From: Nitrincola iocasae
GTDB lineage: Bacteria; Pseudomonadota; Gammaproteobacteria; Pseudomonadales; Balneatricaceae
Assembly: GCF_008727795.1 (NCBI RefSeq)
Contig: NZ_CP044222.1
Coordinates: forward strand, 2,914,001 to 2,978,000
DNA length: 64,000 nt
Direction: 5' to 3'
The notes beneath the pieces are model-generated. The model was given only the letters and a program-made list of their open reading frames with translations. It ran no database searches and was not told the DNA's origin. Both the position numbers and the translations under genes were made by a program. Every line of letters starts with the position of its first letter. Position 1 is the first letter of the stretch. Positions 50,141 through 58,150 of the stretch are shown one piece after another.

Positions 50141-51223
50141 TTATTCAGGAACCGCTGTCAGATTACAGCCATGCACTACACGGTGCACAAAGCGAAGCTT
50201 TTCAATGGTGGCCGGGGCCAGCACAAAGGGATAGGCATGATCATGGCCGATGCTGCGATTCAGGCTGTTCATCACAAATGTCAGCGGTAACCAATGCTCA
50301 ATCAGGGTATCAAACGCCCCTTCGTGATAGGGATTAAAATCATGACTGACTTTCATCGAATGCTGACTGCCGACACGCGGGTGTATCTGCAAGCCATATT
50401 CATAAGCCGTTTCCAGGGTATCGACAATATGCAGATAATGCGCCCAGGTTTCAGCCCAGTCTTCCCAAGGGTGTGAACTGGCATAAGCACTGACAAAACG
50501 TGACGGCCAGTCTGCCGGGGCACCAAAGCGATAGTGTCTGTCCAGTGCCTGGGTATAGTTGAGGGTATCATCGCCAAACAGGTGACGAAATGGATGTAAC
50601 CACTGGCTATCTTTCACTAGCCGGTCCCAATAATAATGCCCGGATTCATGCCGAAAATGGCCCAGTATGGTGCGGTACGGCTCATCCATTTGTTCCCGCA
50701 TCTGTTCTCGCTTTGCCGGATCTGCTTCAGCAATATTAAGCGTGATCAATCCCCGGTTATGCCCGGTTATGACGTTAGAGCGCTCACTGAAACTGGGATG
50801 AGGGTCTGCCAGAAACTCAAATGCCATGCCACGATAATGGTGCTTAAGGGACATTAACGGTAAATTGAGTTGCAGCAATGAATACACTAAACGGCGCTTT
50901 TCCGTTTCCATAATGCGCCAGAGTTCGGTATTACCTGGAACGGATAGGTCTGGAATAGTTTGATTCAAGTCACAAGCACGGCAGAAATGCTGCTCACTTT
51001 CAGCTTCCAGCATCCAGTTACATACCCCTGCACCGGTATAATTGTTGCACATACGGTAAAGCCGCGTATCACCTACCGGCTGCCAAAGTCCATCACCCGC
51101 GGGAACTATGGCACTTAAGCGCTGGGTATCCTGCAAAAACCCCAGGGTGGCTCCACATTGTGTGCAGCACACATTGTTAAAGTAGATCAGATTACCACAA
51201 GCCGTACAGGTAAAGAGTTTCAT
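50141..51223 (-). CDS. putative zinc-binding metallopeptidase (COG4307/Peptidase_Mx type)
   Basis: A 360-residue protein beginning with zinc-ribbon-like pairs (CTACG at about 5-9 and CTQCG at about 20-24), further Cys pairs (CRACD near 100) and a gluzincin-like motif HESGHYYWDRL in the middle (GHFRHESGHYYW), with downstream DWAETWAHYLHI as probable third ligand region. These features match the putative zinc-binding peptidase family COG4307. In other proteobacteria this family lies beside ATP-grasp, alpha-E and transglutaminase-like genes. It is soluble. It is upstream of the ATP-grasp gene on the same strand, with a 136-base gap that could hold a promoter. Confidence 0.87.
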   Translation of the reverse strand: MKLFTCTACGNLIYFNNVCCTQCGATLGFLQDTQRLSAIVPAGDGLWQPVGDTRLYRMCNNYTGAGVCNWMLEAESEQHFCRACDLNQTIPDLSVPGNTELWRIMETEKRRLVYSLLQLNLPLMSLKHHYRGMAFEFLADPHPSFSERSNVITGHNRGLITLNIAEADPAKREQMREQMDEPYRTILGHFRHESGHYYWDRLVKDSQWLHPFRHLFGDDTLNYTQALDRHYRFGAPADWPSRFVSAYASSHPWEDWAETWAHYLHIVDTLETAYEYGLQIHPRVGSQHSMKVSHDFNPYHEGAFDTLIEHWLPLTFVMNSLNRSIGHDHAYPFVLAPATIEKLRFVHRVVHGCNLTAVPE

Positions 51224-51312
51224 TGGAACAGGCCTCTAAATTTTGCCGTACAGCAAAAGCCAAAACTTCATCCTACTAGCTTCATTCACTCGGTAACAGT
51301 TATTCAGCGCAC

Positions 51313-52662
51313 TTAAGCCCCGATCTGAAGGAGGCCTGTCAGCTTCTGTCGCATCCACATCCAGGCGATGATGGCGGTTAATAGATTTGCCAGTACCAGC
51401 GCGCTGAACAGTCCTTCCAGTCCAAACAGCTGATTGCCTAACCAACCCAACGGCAGATACATCAGAAATAAGCGAATCAGACTGACTTTAAGCGCCAGCA
51501 TCGGCTGATGCAGCGCATTAAATGCCGATGCGCTCAAGAAGGTAGTAGCCTGGAAACCAAAGCCCAACGGCACTATCAGAATCCACAAGCGGATAAGCCG
51601 GATCACTTCAGCATCATCACTGAACAGGGCCGCCAACGGCGCCGAAAAGAGCACCAGTAACAAGTAAATCAACACCTGCCAGCCCAAGGCAAAACGTATC
51701 GCCAATGCATAGGCTTTTTTAATCCGTTGCATCTGAGCGGCGCCGAAATTCTGACTGATAAACGGTGGCAAGCTCATCGACAAGGCCAGGCACACCAGCA
51801 AAGCCAAGGACTCAAGACGACTCCCCACACCAAAAGCCGCCACAGCTTCGGCACCGTGTCGGGCAACCATAGCCGTCAGCACCGCATTGGCAACCGGCGT
51901 GGTGATATTAGACAGCGCGGCGGGCACACTGATACTGAAAAGTTCACGCCAGTAGCGCAGCAGTGTTAGCAGTGATGGAAAGCGTAAGGTCAGCATATGT
52001 CGACGGTGATGCAACAGATGCAGTGCAATCAGCGTGGTGATACTCCAGGCAATGACGCTGGCAAGTGCAGCGCCCTGTATGCCCAAGGCTGGAAACGGAC
52101 CCAGACCAAAAATCAGCAAAGGGTCCAGCAACAGGTTCAACAGCGAAGCCAGCAGCATAATCATGGCTGAACCCCGTACATCACCGGTTGCACGTAAAAT
52201 ACTGTTACACACCATGTTCAGCACCATGAACACTGAACCGGCGAACCAGATCTGCATATAAGCTCGAATTAGGGGTAGCAGTTCAGGTTCAGCTCCCATT
52301 AGCTTGAAAACGGGGTCAATAGCAAACTGCCCGGCAAAGCCCACCAGGATCAGCAGAAACGTAGTAATAAAAAGAATCGAGGTAGCCACCTGTGCAGCTG
52401 ACCCGATATCACCCTGACCGATACGCCGTGCCAGGGTTGCAGACGTTCCGATTCCCAACCCAATCGCCAGGCTGATAACCACAAAAGAAACCGGAAAGGT
52501 AAAGGCCAACGCCGCCATCGGCAGAGTACCCAATTGTCCGACAAACCAGATATCGGCCAGATTGAACAGCATGATGCTGACAATCCCGAACATCATCGGG
52601 ACGGTCATCTGCACCAATACGCTGCGCATAGGTCCATTTAAAAGATCAGGGGAGCGGTTCAT
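51313..52662 (-). CDS. MATE family efflux transporter
   Basis: A 449-residue inner-membrane protein with twelve predicted membrane segments in two homologous halves, typical of NorM/DinF-type MATE pumps. Visible family features are VQMTVPMMFGIVSIMLFNLAD shortened here to its core (PMMFGIVSIMLFNLAD), GTSATLARRIGQGD, RATGDVRGSAMIML and FLSASAFNALHQP. It exports cationic organic compounds or toxins against Na+ or H+. It diverges from coaE, and an inverted repeat lies in the shared control region. The zinc peptidase starts 90 bases downstream on the same strand, so export of a product of that locus is conceivable but unproven. Confidence 0.95.
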   Translation of the reverse strand: MNRSPDLLNGPMRSVLVQMTVPMMFGIVSIMLFNLADIWFVGQLGTLPMAALAFTFPVSFVVISLAIGLGIGTSATLARRIGQGDIGSAAQVATSILFITTFLLILVGFAGQFAIDPVFKLMGAEPELLPLIRAYMQIWFAGSVFMVLNMVCNSILRATGDVRGSAMIMLLASLLNLLLDPLLIFGLGPFPALGIQGAALASVIAWSITTLIALHLLHHRRHMLTLRFPSLLTLLRYWRELFSISVPAALSNITTPVANAVLTAMVARHGAEAVAAFGVGSRLESLALLVCLALSMSLPPFISQNFGAAQMQRIKKAYALAIRFALGWQVLIYLLLVLFSAPLAALFSDDAEVIRLIRLWILIVPLGFGFQATTFLSASAFNALHQPMLALKVSLIRLFLMYLPLGWLGNQLFGLEGLFSALVLANLLTAIIAWMWMRQKLTGLLQIGA

Positions 52663-52696
52663 TAACCAGGATAACCCAACAGAAAAATACGCTATT

Positions 52697-52748
52697 TTAG
52701 CATTTTAAAATGGCCAATGCAGTTTGTCTGTAACCTTTAAAATGCTAA
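52697..52748. promoter_or_regulatory. 13-bp inverted repeat between the MATE gene and coaE
   Basis: TTAGCATTTTAAA (52697-52709) and TTTAAAATGCTAA (52736-52748) are perfect inverted copies 26 bases apart. The left arm also contains a 12-base self-palindrome, CATTTTAAAATG (52701-52712). The pair lies in the 117-base divergent promoter region and looks like a two-site operator; 39 bases between arm starts places both on nearly the same helix face. Confidence 0.5.
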
Positions 52749-52779
52749 TCTTGCTCTCAACCAAGGAGCGTTAGCCACT

Positions 52780-53388
52780 ATGTTGACTGTAGGATTAACT
52801 GGCGGAATCGGCAGCGGCAAGAGCGCTGCATCCAGACTGTTTGAGCAATTGGGAGTCGCCGTTATCGATGCTGATCAGGTGGCCCGGGATGTCGTCGAAC
52901 CGGGTGAACCGGCACTCGTAGCAATTCAAACCGAATTCGGTGCTGAGGCACTGGATGATGCCGGTCAGTTGAATCGACGCTGGTTGCGTCAGCAGGTGTT
53001 TGATCATCCAGACAAACGTCGCTGGCTCGAAGCGCTGCTACACCCACTAATACGACGGCAAATCCTTAACTGGCTGGCATCTCACCAGCAGGATGATTAT
53101 GTTATTTTATCCTCTCCCCTGCTGCTGGAAACCGATCAACATCAGCTAACACAAGCGGTGGTTGTGGTTGATTTGCCTGAAGATATTCAGCTAGAACGCA
53201 GTTGCCAACGCGATGGCATGACAGCCGCCGCCGCAAGTAAAATCATCGCCGCTCAAATGCCACGGCAGCAACGGGTGGAAAGCGCCGACTTTATTCTGGA
53301 TAATAGCGGTAACCTGGCCAGCCTTGAAGCACAGGTGGCCCTGCTTCACCAACAGCTTAAATCCAGGGCTATTAATAAAAGCACATGA
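52780..53388 (+). CDS. coaE: dephospho-CoA kinase
   Basis: A 202-residue cytosolic P-loop kinase catalysing the last step of coenzyme A synthesis, phosphorylation of dephospho-CoA at the 3'-hydroxyl. The N-terminus VGLTGGIGSGKSAA is the Walker A; IDADQVARDVVEPGEPAL and HPLIRRQI are CoaE hallmarks, followed by the lid with CQRDGMT. AAGGAG precedes the ATG by eleven bases. yacG follows 15 bases after the stop, the usual gammaproteobacterial coaE-yacG order, although pilD is absent here. Confidence 0.97.
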   Translation: MLTVGLTGGIGSGKSAASRLFEQLGVAVIDADQVARDVVEPGEPALVAIQTEFGAEALDDAGQLNRRWLRQQVFDHPDKRRWLEALLHPLIRRQILNWLASHQQDDYVILSSPLLLETDQHQLTQAVVVVDLPEDIQLERSCQRDGMTAAAASKIIAAQMPRQQRVESADFILDNSGNLASLEAQVALLHQQLKSRAINKST

Positions 53389-53403
53389 AGTACATGGAAT
53401 ATT

Positions 53404-53610
53404 ATGACAAAACGTGAAGTACCCTGCCCACAATGTGGCAAACCTTCGCTTTATGCAGCGGAGAATCTTTCGCGCCCCTTTTGCAGTGAACGTTGTCGTT
53501 TAATCGATCTGGGTGAATGGGCCAGTGGAAGTTACCAGATACCGGTAGAACCCAGTCTGGATGACTTTTCATCGGCCGATATTGAACACCCGCCACTTCT
53601 ACGTCATTAA
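53404..53610 (+). CDS. yacG: DNA gyrase inhibitor YacG
   Basis: A 68-residue zinc protein with the four ligand cysteines in CPQCGK and FCSERCRLIDLGEWASG (the second pair in FCSERC). E. coli YacG binds GyrB and inhibits gyrase. Length and the LIDLGEWASGSY signature are exact for the family. It lies between coaE and galU and is likely co-transcribed with coaE. Confidence 0.97.
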   Translation: MTKREVPCPQCGKPSLYAAENLSRPFCSERCRLIDLGEWASGSYQIPVEPSLDDFSSADIEHPPLLRH

Positions 53611-53634
53611 ATACTAGCCACAAGGAAGCCAAGG

Positions 53635-54507
53635 ATGTTAAGTAAAGTTGTTATCCCCGTAGCCGGACTCGGGACCCGAGTTCTACCTGCCAGTAAAGCC
53701 GTACCCAAAGAAATGCTGACCGTGGTTGATAAACCGGTGATTCAGCATGTTGTCGAAGAAGCCATTGCCGCCGGCTTTACCGAGATCATTCTGGTAACTC
53801 GCAGCGGTAAACAAGCTATTGAAGATCATTTTGATCATCACTATGAGTTGGAAGCCGAACTAAGTCGTAAGGGCAAAACAGCGTTACTGGAAAGCATTCG
53901 TGACATTCTGCCTCCAGGTGTCGAAGTAATCAGTGTACGCCAGCCCAAAGCACTGGGACTGGGGCATGCGGTACTCTGCGCCGCGCCAGTAGTTGGCGAT
54001 GATGATTTTGCGGTGATGTTACCGGATATGCTCATCGATAATGCCGGCCAGCAACGCGACATGTCCTCTATGGCAGCCGCCTGGAAAGCTTCCGGACTGG
54101 GACAGATCATGGTTGAGGGTGTGCCAGAAGATCAGGTACAGCGCTACGGTATCGTCGATTGTGCCGGAGTTTCTGTAAACCCAGGCCAAAGCGCCGATAT
54201 TCGCGGTATGGTTGAAAAGCCAGATGTTGCTTCCGCCCCATCCAATCTCGCTATTGTCGGACGCTACATTCTGCCCGCACGTATTATGACCCTGCTCAAA
54301 GACACTCAGCCAGGCGCCGGTGACGAAATACAGTTAACCGATGCTCTGCAAACCCTGTTGTCGGAATCTGGCCTGCAGGCCTATTCCATGGCAGGCAAGC
54401 TGTTTGACTGTGGTAATAAGGCCGGGCTTTTACAAGCCAATGTTGCCTTCGGTCTACAACACCCTGAAACCGCTGATGCATTGCGCGCCTATATTGACAC
54501 GCTCTAA
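53635..54507 (+). CDS. galU: UTP-glucose-1-phosphate uridylyltransferase
   Basis: A 290-residue cytosolic nucleotidyltransferase making UDP-glucose from UTP and glucose-1-phosphate. The N-terminal VIPVAGLGTRVLPASK is the nucleotide-binding loop; PKEMLTVVDKPVIQHV, LGHAVLCAAP, MLPDMLIDN and MVEKPD are conserved. UDP-glucose feeds LPS, exopolysaccharide and glycan synthesis. It starts 24 bases after yacG and is followed by a hairpin (54513-54539) before cls. Confidence 0.97.
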   Translation: MLSKVVIPVAGLGTRVLPASKAVPKEMLTVVDKPVIQHVVEEAIAAGFTEIILVTRSGKQAIEDHFDHHYELEAELSRKGKTALLESIRDILPPGVEVISVRQPKALGLGHAVLCAAPVVGDDDFAVMLPDMLIDNAGQQRDMSSMAAAWKASGLGQIMVEGVPEDQVQRYGIVDCAGVSVNPGQSADIRGMVEKPDVASAPSNLAIVGRYILPARIMTLLKDTQPGAGDEIQLTDALQTLLSESGLQAYSMAGKLFDCGNKAGLLQANVAFGLQHPETADALRAYIDTL

Positions 54508-54512
54508 ATGCC

Positions 54513-54539
54513 AACCCGATCCCCTTACAGGGTCGGGTT
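54513..54539 (+). terminator. hairpin between galU and cls
   Basis: AACCCGA plus CCC (54513-54523) pairs with GGG plus TCGGGTT (54530-54539), with one bulged T and a 6-base loop. No T-run follows, so it may attenuate rather than stop read-through into cls. Confidence 0.5.
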
Positions 54540-54561
54540 CAGCTGATTGCATCCTTATGAA

Positions 54562-56001
54562 ATGACTGATTTACTCGACCTTGTCATAATTTTATTACTG
54601 GTCGGAATTCCGCTCATTCTGTCCTTGGTCTGTTCAATTCATATTCTATTGACCAAGCGTGACAGCCGCGCCAGTATTGCCTGGATGGGATTAGTTTGGC
54701 TAGCTCCAGTATTAGGGGCATTTACCTACCTGCTGTTCGGAATCAACCGCCTGCATTCACGCGCCACTGAATGGAAAAAAAATCTGGCCGATCACCGCCG
54801 TGACAGCCTACAGCCCTTTCTACCGGATATGCTTGCGCAATGCGTACCGGAACCCATGCAAACTTTATCGCGATTGGCTGATAAGGTCTCTAACCAACCA
54901 TTGCTGGCGGGCAATGCAATTACCCCCTTGTTCAATGGCGATGAAGCTTATCCACGCATGCTGGCCGCCATAGATGCAGCGGAACAGAGCATTACCCTTA
55001 GCACGTTTATTTTACGTAACGACCGACTGGGCAAACAATTTATAGATGCCTTAAGTCGTGCCGCCAAACGCCAGGTAGCCATTCGGTTGCTAGTGGATTA
55101 CATGGGATTTCGCTATTCCTTCCCGACCCTAAAAAAACGCCTGCGTACCGCAGAACTGCACTATGCCGAGTTCATGCCACCCAACTGGCCACGCACTATG
55201 CCTTTTCTTAACCTGCGCAACCACCGCAAGCTACTGATTATAGATGGTCGTATTGGTTTTACCGGCGGCATGAACATCAGTGATCATCACTGTCGCAACA
55301 AGCGCCAGTGCGTTCCCATTGAAGACATTCACTTTGTGGTTGAAGGTCCAGTCGTCACTGAACTGCAAACTATTTTTACAGAAGACTGGTACTCAAGCAC
55401 GGGAGAAAAGCTGGAAGGGCACCCTTGGTTCAGCCCACCCGAAACACCCGGCAGTACCCTGGCTCGCGCCATTGCTGATGGGCCGGATGACCGCTTCAAT
55501 ACCCTGCGACAACTGATGTTAGGTGCCATAGGATCAGCACAAACCCGGATACGCATCATGACACCCTACTTTGTTCCCGATGCCAGCCTGGAAGAAGCCC
55601 TGATTACCGCTTCACTACGGGGCATTCAAATCCAGCTGCTGTTACCCGGGCGCAACAACCTGAAACTGGTTGATTGGGCCTGCCGCCACCATCTACTGGA
55701 GCTGGTGCGCCAGGGTGTTGAAGTCAGGTTCGGACCGGAGCGTTTCATTCATTCTAAATTGTTTATGCTGGATGAAAGCTGGACATTGTTCGGTTCCGCT
55801 AATTGGGATAACCGCAGTCTGGTGCTGAATTTTGAGTGTAATGTGGAGTGTTATGATGACTGGCTGACACAGCAGTTGAATCAGCATTTTGATACCCAGT
55901 TTGCCCAAGCTATACCTGTGACACTGAGCGAACTGCAACAGCAGTCACTTCCGGTACGCTTACGAAATGCGGCAGCGGGATTGTTGTCGCCATATCTTTA
56001 A
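54562..56001 (+). CDS. cls: cardiolipin synthase
   Basis: About 479 residues from ATG 54562; a TTG at 54547 would add five. Two N-terminal membrane segments (about 3-26 and 34-55) are followed by two phospholipase D HKD motifs: NHRKLLIIDGRIGFTGG and HSKLFMLDESWTLFGSAN. The enzyme joins two phosphatidylglycerols to cardiolipin and glycerol at the inner membrane. The SD is weak. It is separated from galU by the hairpin and ends in a small terminator-like stem. Confidence 0.95.
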   Translation: MTDLLDLVIILLLVGIPLILSLVCSIHILLTKRDSRASIAWMGLVWLAPVLGAFTYLLFGINRLHSRATEWKKNLADHRRDSLQPFLPDMLAQCVPEPMQTLSRLADKVSNQPLLAGNAITPLFNGDEAYPRMLAAIDAAEQSITLSTFILRNDRLGKQFIDALSRAAKRQVAIRLLVDYMGFRYSFPTLKKRLRTAELHYAEFMPPNWPRTMPFLNLRNHRKLLIIDGRIGFTGGMNISDHHCRNKRQCVPIEDIHFVVEGPVVTELQTIFTEDWYSSTGEKLEGHPWFSPPETPGSTLARAIADGPDDRFNTLRQLMLGAIGSAQTRIRIMTPYFVPDASLEEALITASLRGIQIQLLLPGRNNLKLVDWACRHHLLELVRQGVEVRFGPERFIHSKLFMLDESWTLFGSANWDNRSLVLNFECNVECYDDWLTQQLNQHFDTQFAQAIPVTLSELQQQSLPVRLRNAAAGLLSPYL

Positions 56002-56003
56002 GT

Positions 56004-56023
56004 AAAGGGGTCAGTACCCTTTT
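56004..56023 (+). terminator. weak terminator after cls
   Basis: AAAGGG (56004-56009) can pair with CCCTTT (56017-56022), or GGGT with ACCC inside it, and four T end the stem. It directly follows the cls stop. Confidence 0.5.
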
Positions 56024-56061
56024 GGTGATTCCATGCAGGATAGTGATGAGGGTTAGTGCCA

Positions 56062-56224
56062 CGCTGGGGTGGTGGTATCGCTTTGATGTGACACGCTTTT
56101 CGTCATCCATGACCGCTCGACTGGCGCCCTGACCGCCATGGACGGCGGGAATGCCGAAAATGCAGGAGCATTTTTCGGCCATGGCGCCAGTCGGTCCCAC
56201 CAAAGCGATACCACCACCCCCGCC
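56062..56224. repeat. nested palindromic element 1
   Basis: Outer arms are the perfect 20-base inverted repeat 56066-56085 / 56201-56220. Inside it lie CGACTGGCGCC (56118-56128) / GGCGCCAGTCG (56183-56193), a CCGCC/GGCGG stem around ATGGAC (56133-56148) and GCCGAAAATGC / GCATTTTTCGGC (56153-56179). The whole can fold into one branched cruciform of about 155 bases. It is noncoding and lies between cls and fumarase, whose message also ends here. It looks like a dispersed extragenic palindromic element. Confidence 0.75.
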
Positions 56225-56329
56225 GAAAGCCTGTACCAATCCAAATATTGGAAGGAGTGGAACAGCATGGCAAGGATTTTCCAAACACTCCGTTTTTAAG
56301 CCAACTTGATGCTGGCACCCAAGTGGTGT

Positions 56330-56435
56330 GGGCTGATGGGATCGGATATGGCTGACCCTGTGCGCCAGGGAAGGCGCACTGGAGCCCCCATGGATGGGTT
56401 CATGGCGTGTCAGACAGATCCGATCCCATTAGCCC
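56330..56435. repeat. nested palindromic element 2
   Basis: Outer arms at 56330-56347 and 56418-56435 pair over 18 bases with one G-T mismatch. Inside are GTGCGCC/GGCGCAC (56360-56379) and CCCATGGATGGG (56387-56398). The inner core (GGCGCACTGGAGCCCCCATG and following) resembles CATGGA-containing repeats I recall from Marinobacter, Halomonas and Pseudomonas relatives. Element 1 has a similar CCATGGACGG core, so the two are probably related copies. Confidence 0.7.
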
Positions 56436-56496
56436 TATGACCTACAGAGGTCAAATAATCCACAGAGGCCCCCATCAAGCCGAAATGAACACGATA

Positions 56497-58002
56497 TTAT
56501 GCGCTCTTGGCGATAATCTCTTTCCACTTGGCCGGGCCGGTGTTGTGAACGGATTCGCCTTTTACATCGACAGCCACGGTTACTGGCATATCCTTGACTT
56601 CAAACTCATAGATAGCTTCCATACCCAGTTCCGGGAAAGCCAGGACTTTGGCACCGACTATCGCTTTGGATACCAGGTAGGCTGCACCGCCTACGGCCAT
56701 CAGATACACCGCTTTGCTATCTTTGATGGCTTCAATGGCAACTGGGCCACGCTCGGATTTACCGATCATACCTAGCAGACCAGTGGTCTCCAGTATCTGA
56801 CGAGTGAACTTATCCATACGGGTTGAGGTCGTTGGACCAGCGGGGCCTACAACTTCATCACGGACCGGATCAACCGGACCGACGTAGTAGATAAAGCGCC
56901 CTTTGAGGTCAACTGGCAGGGTCTCGCCGTTGTTGAGCATTTCCACCATTTTCTTGTGGGCGGCGTCACGGCCAGTGAGCATTTTGCCATTCAGCAGAAC
57001 AGTTTCACCGACCTGCCACTGAGCCACTTCTTCCGGGGTGATCTCGTCCAGATTAACACGACGGGTATTGCTGCCCACTTCAAAGGTGACTTCGGGCCAG
57101 TCTTCCAGGCTCGGTGGTGTCAACTCGGCTGGACCTGTTCCATCCAGGGTAAAATGTGCATGACGCGTAGCCGCACAGTTTGGAATCATACACACAGGCA
57201 GAGAGGCCGCATGGGTTGGGTAATCCATGATCTTGATATCCAGTACAGTCGTCAGACCACCCAGACCCTGGGCACCGATACCCAGTGCATTGACCTTATC
57301 CATAATCTCCAGGCGCAGCTCTTCAACACGGTTCTGCGGACCACGTTCACGGATTTCATGAATATCGATAGGGTCCATCAGCGACTCTTTCGCCATTACA
57401 GCCGCTTTTTCGGCCGTTCCACCGATACCTATGCCCAGCATGCCCGGCGGACACCAGCCAGCACCCATGGTGGGTACGGTTTTGACAATCCAGTCTACGA
57501 TACTGTCTGACGGATTCAGCATCGCCATCTTGGATTTATTTTCAGAGCCACCGCCTTTCGCGGCGACATGTACCTCGACTTCATCTCCTTCGACTATCTC
57601 ATAATGGATAACCGCCGGGGTGTTGTCTTTAGTGTTCTGACGCTTGCCCGCCGGATCAGCCAAAATGGAGGCACGTAACACATTGTCCGGATTCAGGTAA
57701 GCACGGCGGACACCTTCATTGACCATGTCAGTCACGCTCATCTGCGCATCCCACTGAACATTCATGCCGACTTTCAGGAACACAGTGACAATGCCGGTAT
57801 CCTGACAGATCGGACGCTTACCTTCAGCACACATGCGTGAGTTAATCAGAATCTGTGCCATGGCATCTTTGGCCGCCGGATTTTCTTCCCGAAGATAGGC
57901 TTCATGTACCGCTTTGACAAAATCAATCGGATGATAATAGGAGATAAACTGTAGCGCATCAGCAATGCTGCTAATGAAATCATCTTGGCGAATTACGCTC
58001 AT
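56497..58002 (-). CDS. fumA: class I (iron-sulfur) fumarate hydratase
   Basis: A 501-residue cytosolic [4Fe-4S] enzyme interconverting fumarate and malate. Probable cluster cysteines are in ICQDTGIVTVFLKVG, GAGWCPPGMLGIGIGG and MIPNCAATRHAHF. The C-terminal beta domain (KGRFIYYVGPVDPVRDEVVGP cut here to YYVGPVDP, TTSTRMDKF, VGGAAYLVSKAI) completes the fused alpha-beta form. I start at ATG 58002, with GGAG about eight bases ahead; the open frame to 58080 crosses the upstream control region. TATAAT on the minus strand at 58084-58079 may be its -10. The exact paralogue (FumA or FumB) cannot be told. Confidence 0.95.
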   Translation of the reverse strand: MSVIRQDDFISSIADALQFISYYHPIDFVKAVHEAYLREENPAAKDAMAQILINSRMCAEGKRPICQDTGIVTVFLKVGMNVQWDAQMSVTDMVNEGVRRAYLNPDNVLRASILADPAGKRQNTKDNTPAVIHYEIVEGDEVEVHVAAKGGGSENKSKMAMLNPSDSIVDWIVKTVPTMGAGWCPPGMLGIGIGGTAEKAAVMAKESLMDPIDIHEIRERGPQNRVEELRLEIMDKVNALGIGAQGLGGLTTVLDIKIMDYPTHAASLPVCMIPNCAATRHAHFTLDGTGPAELTPPSLEDWPEVTFEVGSNTRRVNLDEITPEEVAQWQVGETVLLNGKMLTGRDAAHKKMVEMLNNGETLPVDLKGRFIYYVGPVDPVRDEVVGPAGPTTSTRMDKFTRQILETTGLLGMIGKSERGPVAIEAIKDSKAVYLMAVGGAAYLVSKAIVGAKVLAFPELGMEAIYEFEVKDMPVTVAVDVKGESVHNTGPAKWKEIIAKSA

Positions 58003-58087
58003 GGGAACTTCTCCGGTCAGGCATTTTTCAATTAATTGACAGGCAGATGTGCAACTGGGTCGACATCCGAAAACGGGCATTATACCT

Positions 58088-58116
58088 AAAACCTGACGTT
58101 ATTCCCGTCAGGTTTT
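58088..58116 (-). terminator. rho-independent terminator of the chemoreceptor gene
   Basis: AAAACCTGACG (58088-58098) and CGTCAGGTTTT (58106-58116) are perfect 11-base inverted copies around a 7-base loop. On the minus strand the stem ends in TTTT about 35 bases after the chemoreceptor stop, directly before the likely fumarase promoter. Confidence 0.85.
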
Positions 58117-58150
58117 AGTCGTAGTGCTACTGGTCGTGAAAAGAGGACAC

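Larger units (their letters stand above)
56002..56496. other. 495-base gene-free region between cls and fumarase
   Basis: Apart from the terminator-like stem and the two palindromic elements, nothing coding is supported. Frames that open here on the plus strand run antisense into fumarase. Between the repeats (56225-56329) and after them (56436-56496) I see only a direct repeat of ACAGAGG. Confidence 0.7.

Noticed and set aside
56407..57510. Plus-strand frames of 122 and 184 codons opposite fumarase
   Set aside because: Antisense to a strongly conserved enzyme; one begins inside a palindromic repeat.
58003..58080. 26-residue extension of fumarase
   Set aside because: Cys-rich non-family sequence across the promoter region; ATG 58002 has GGAG and the normal family start.
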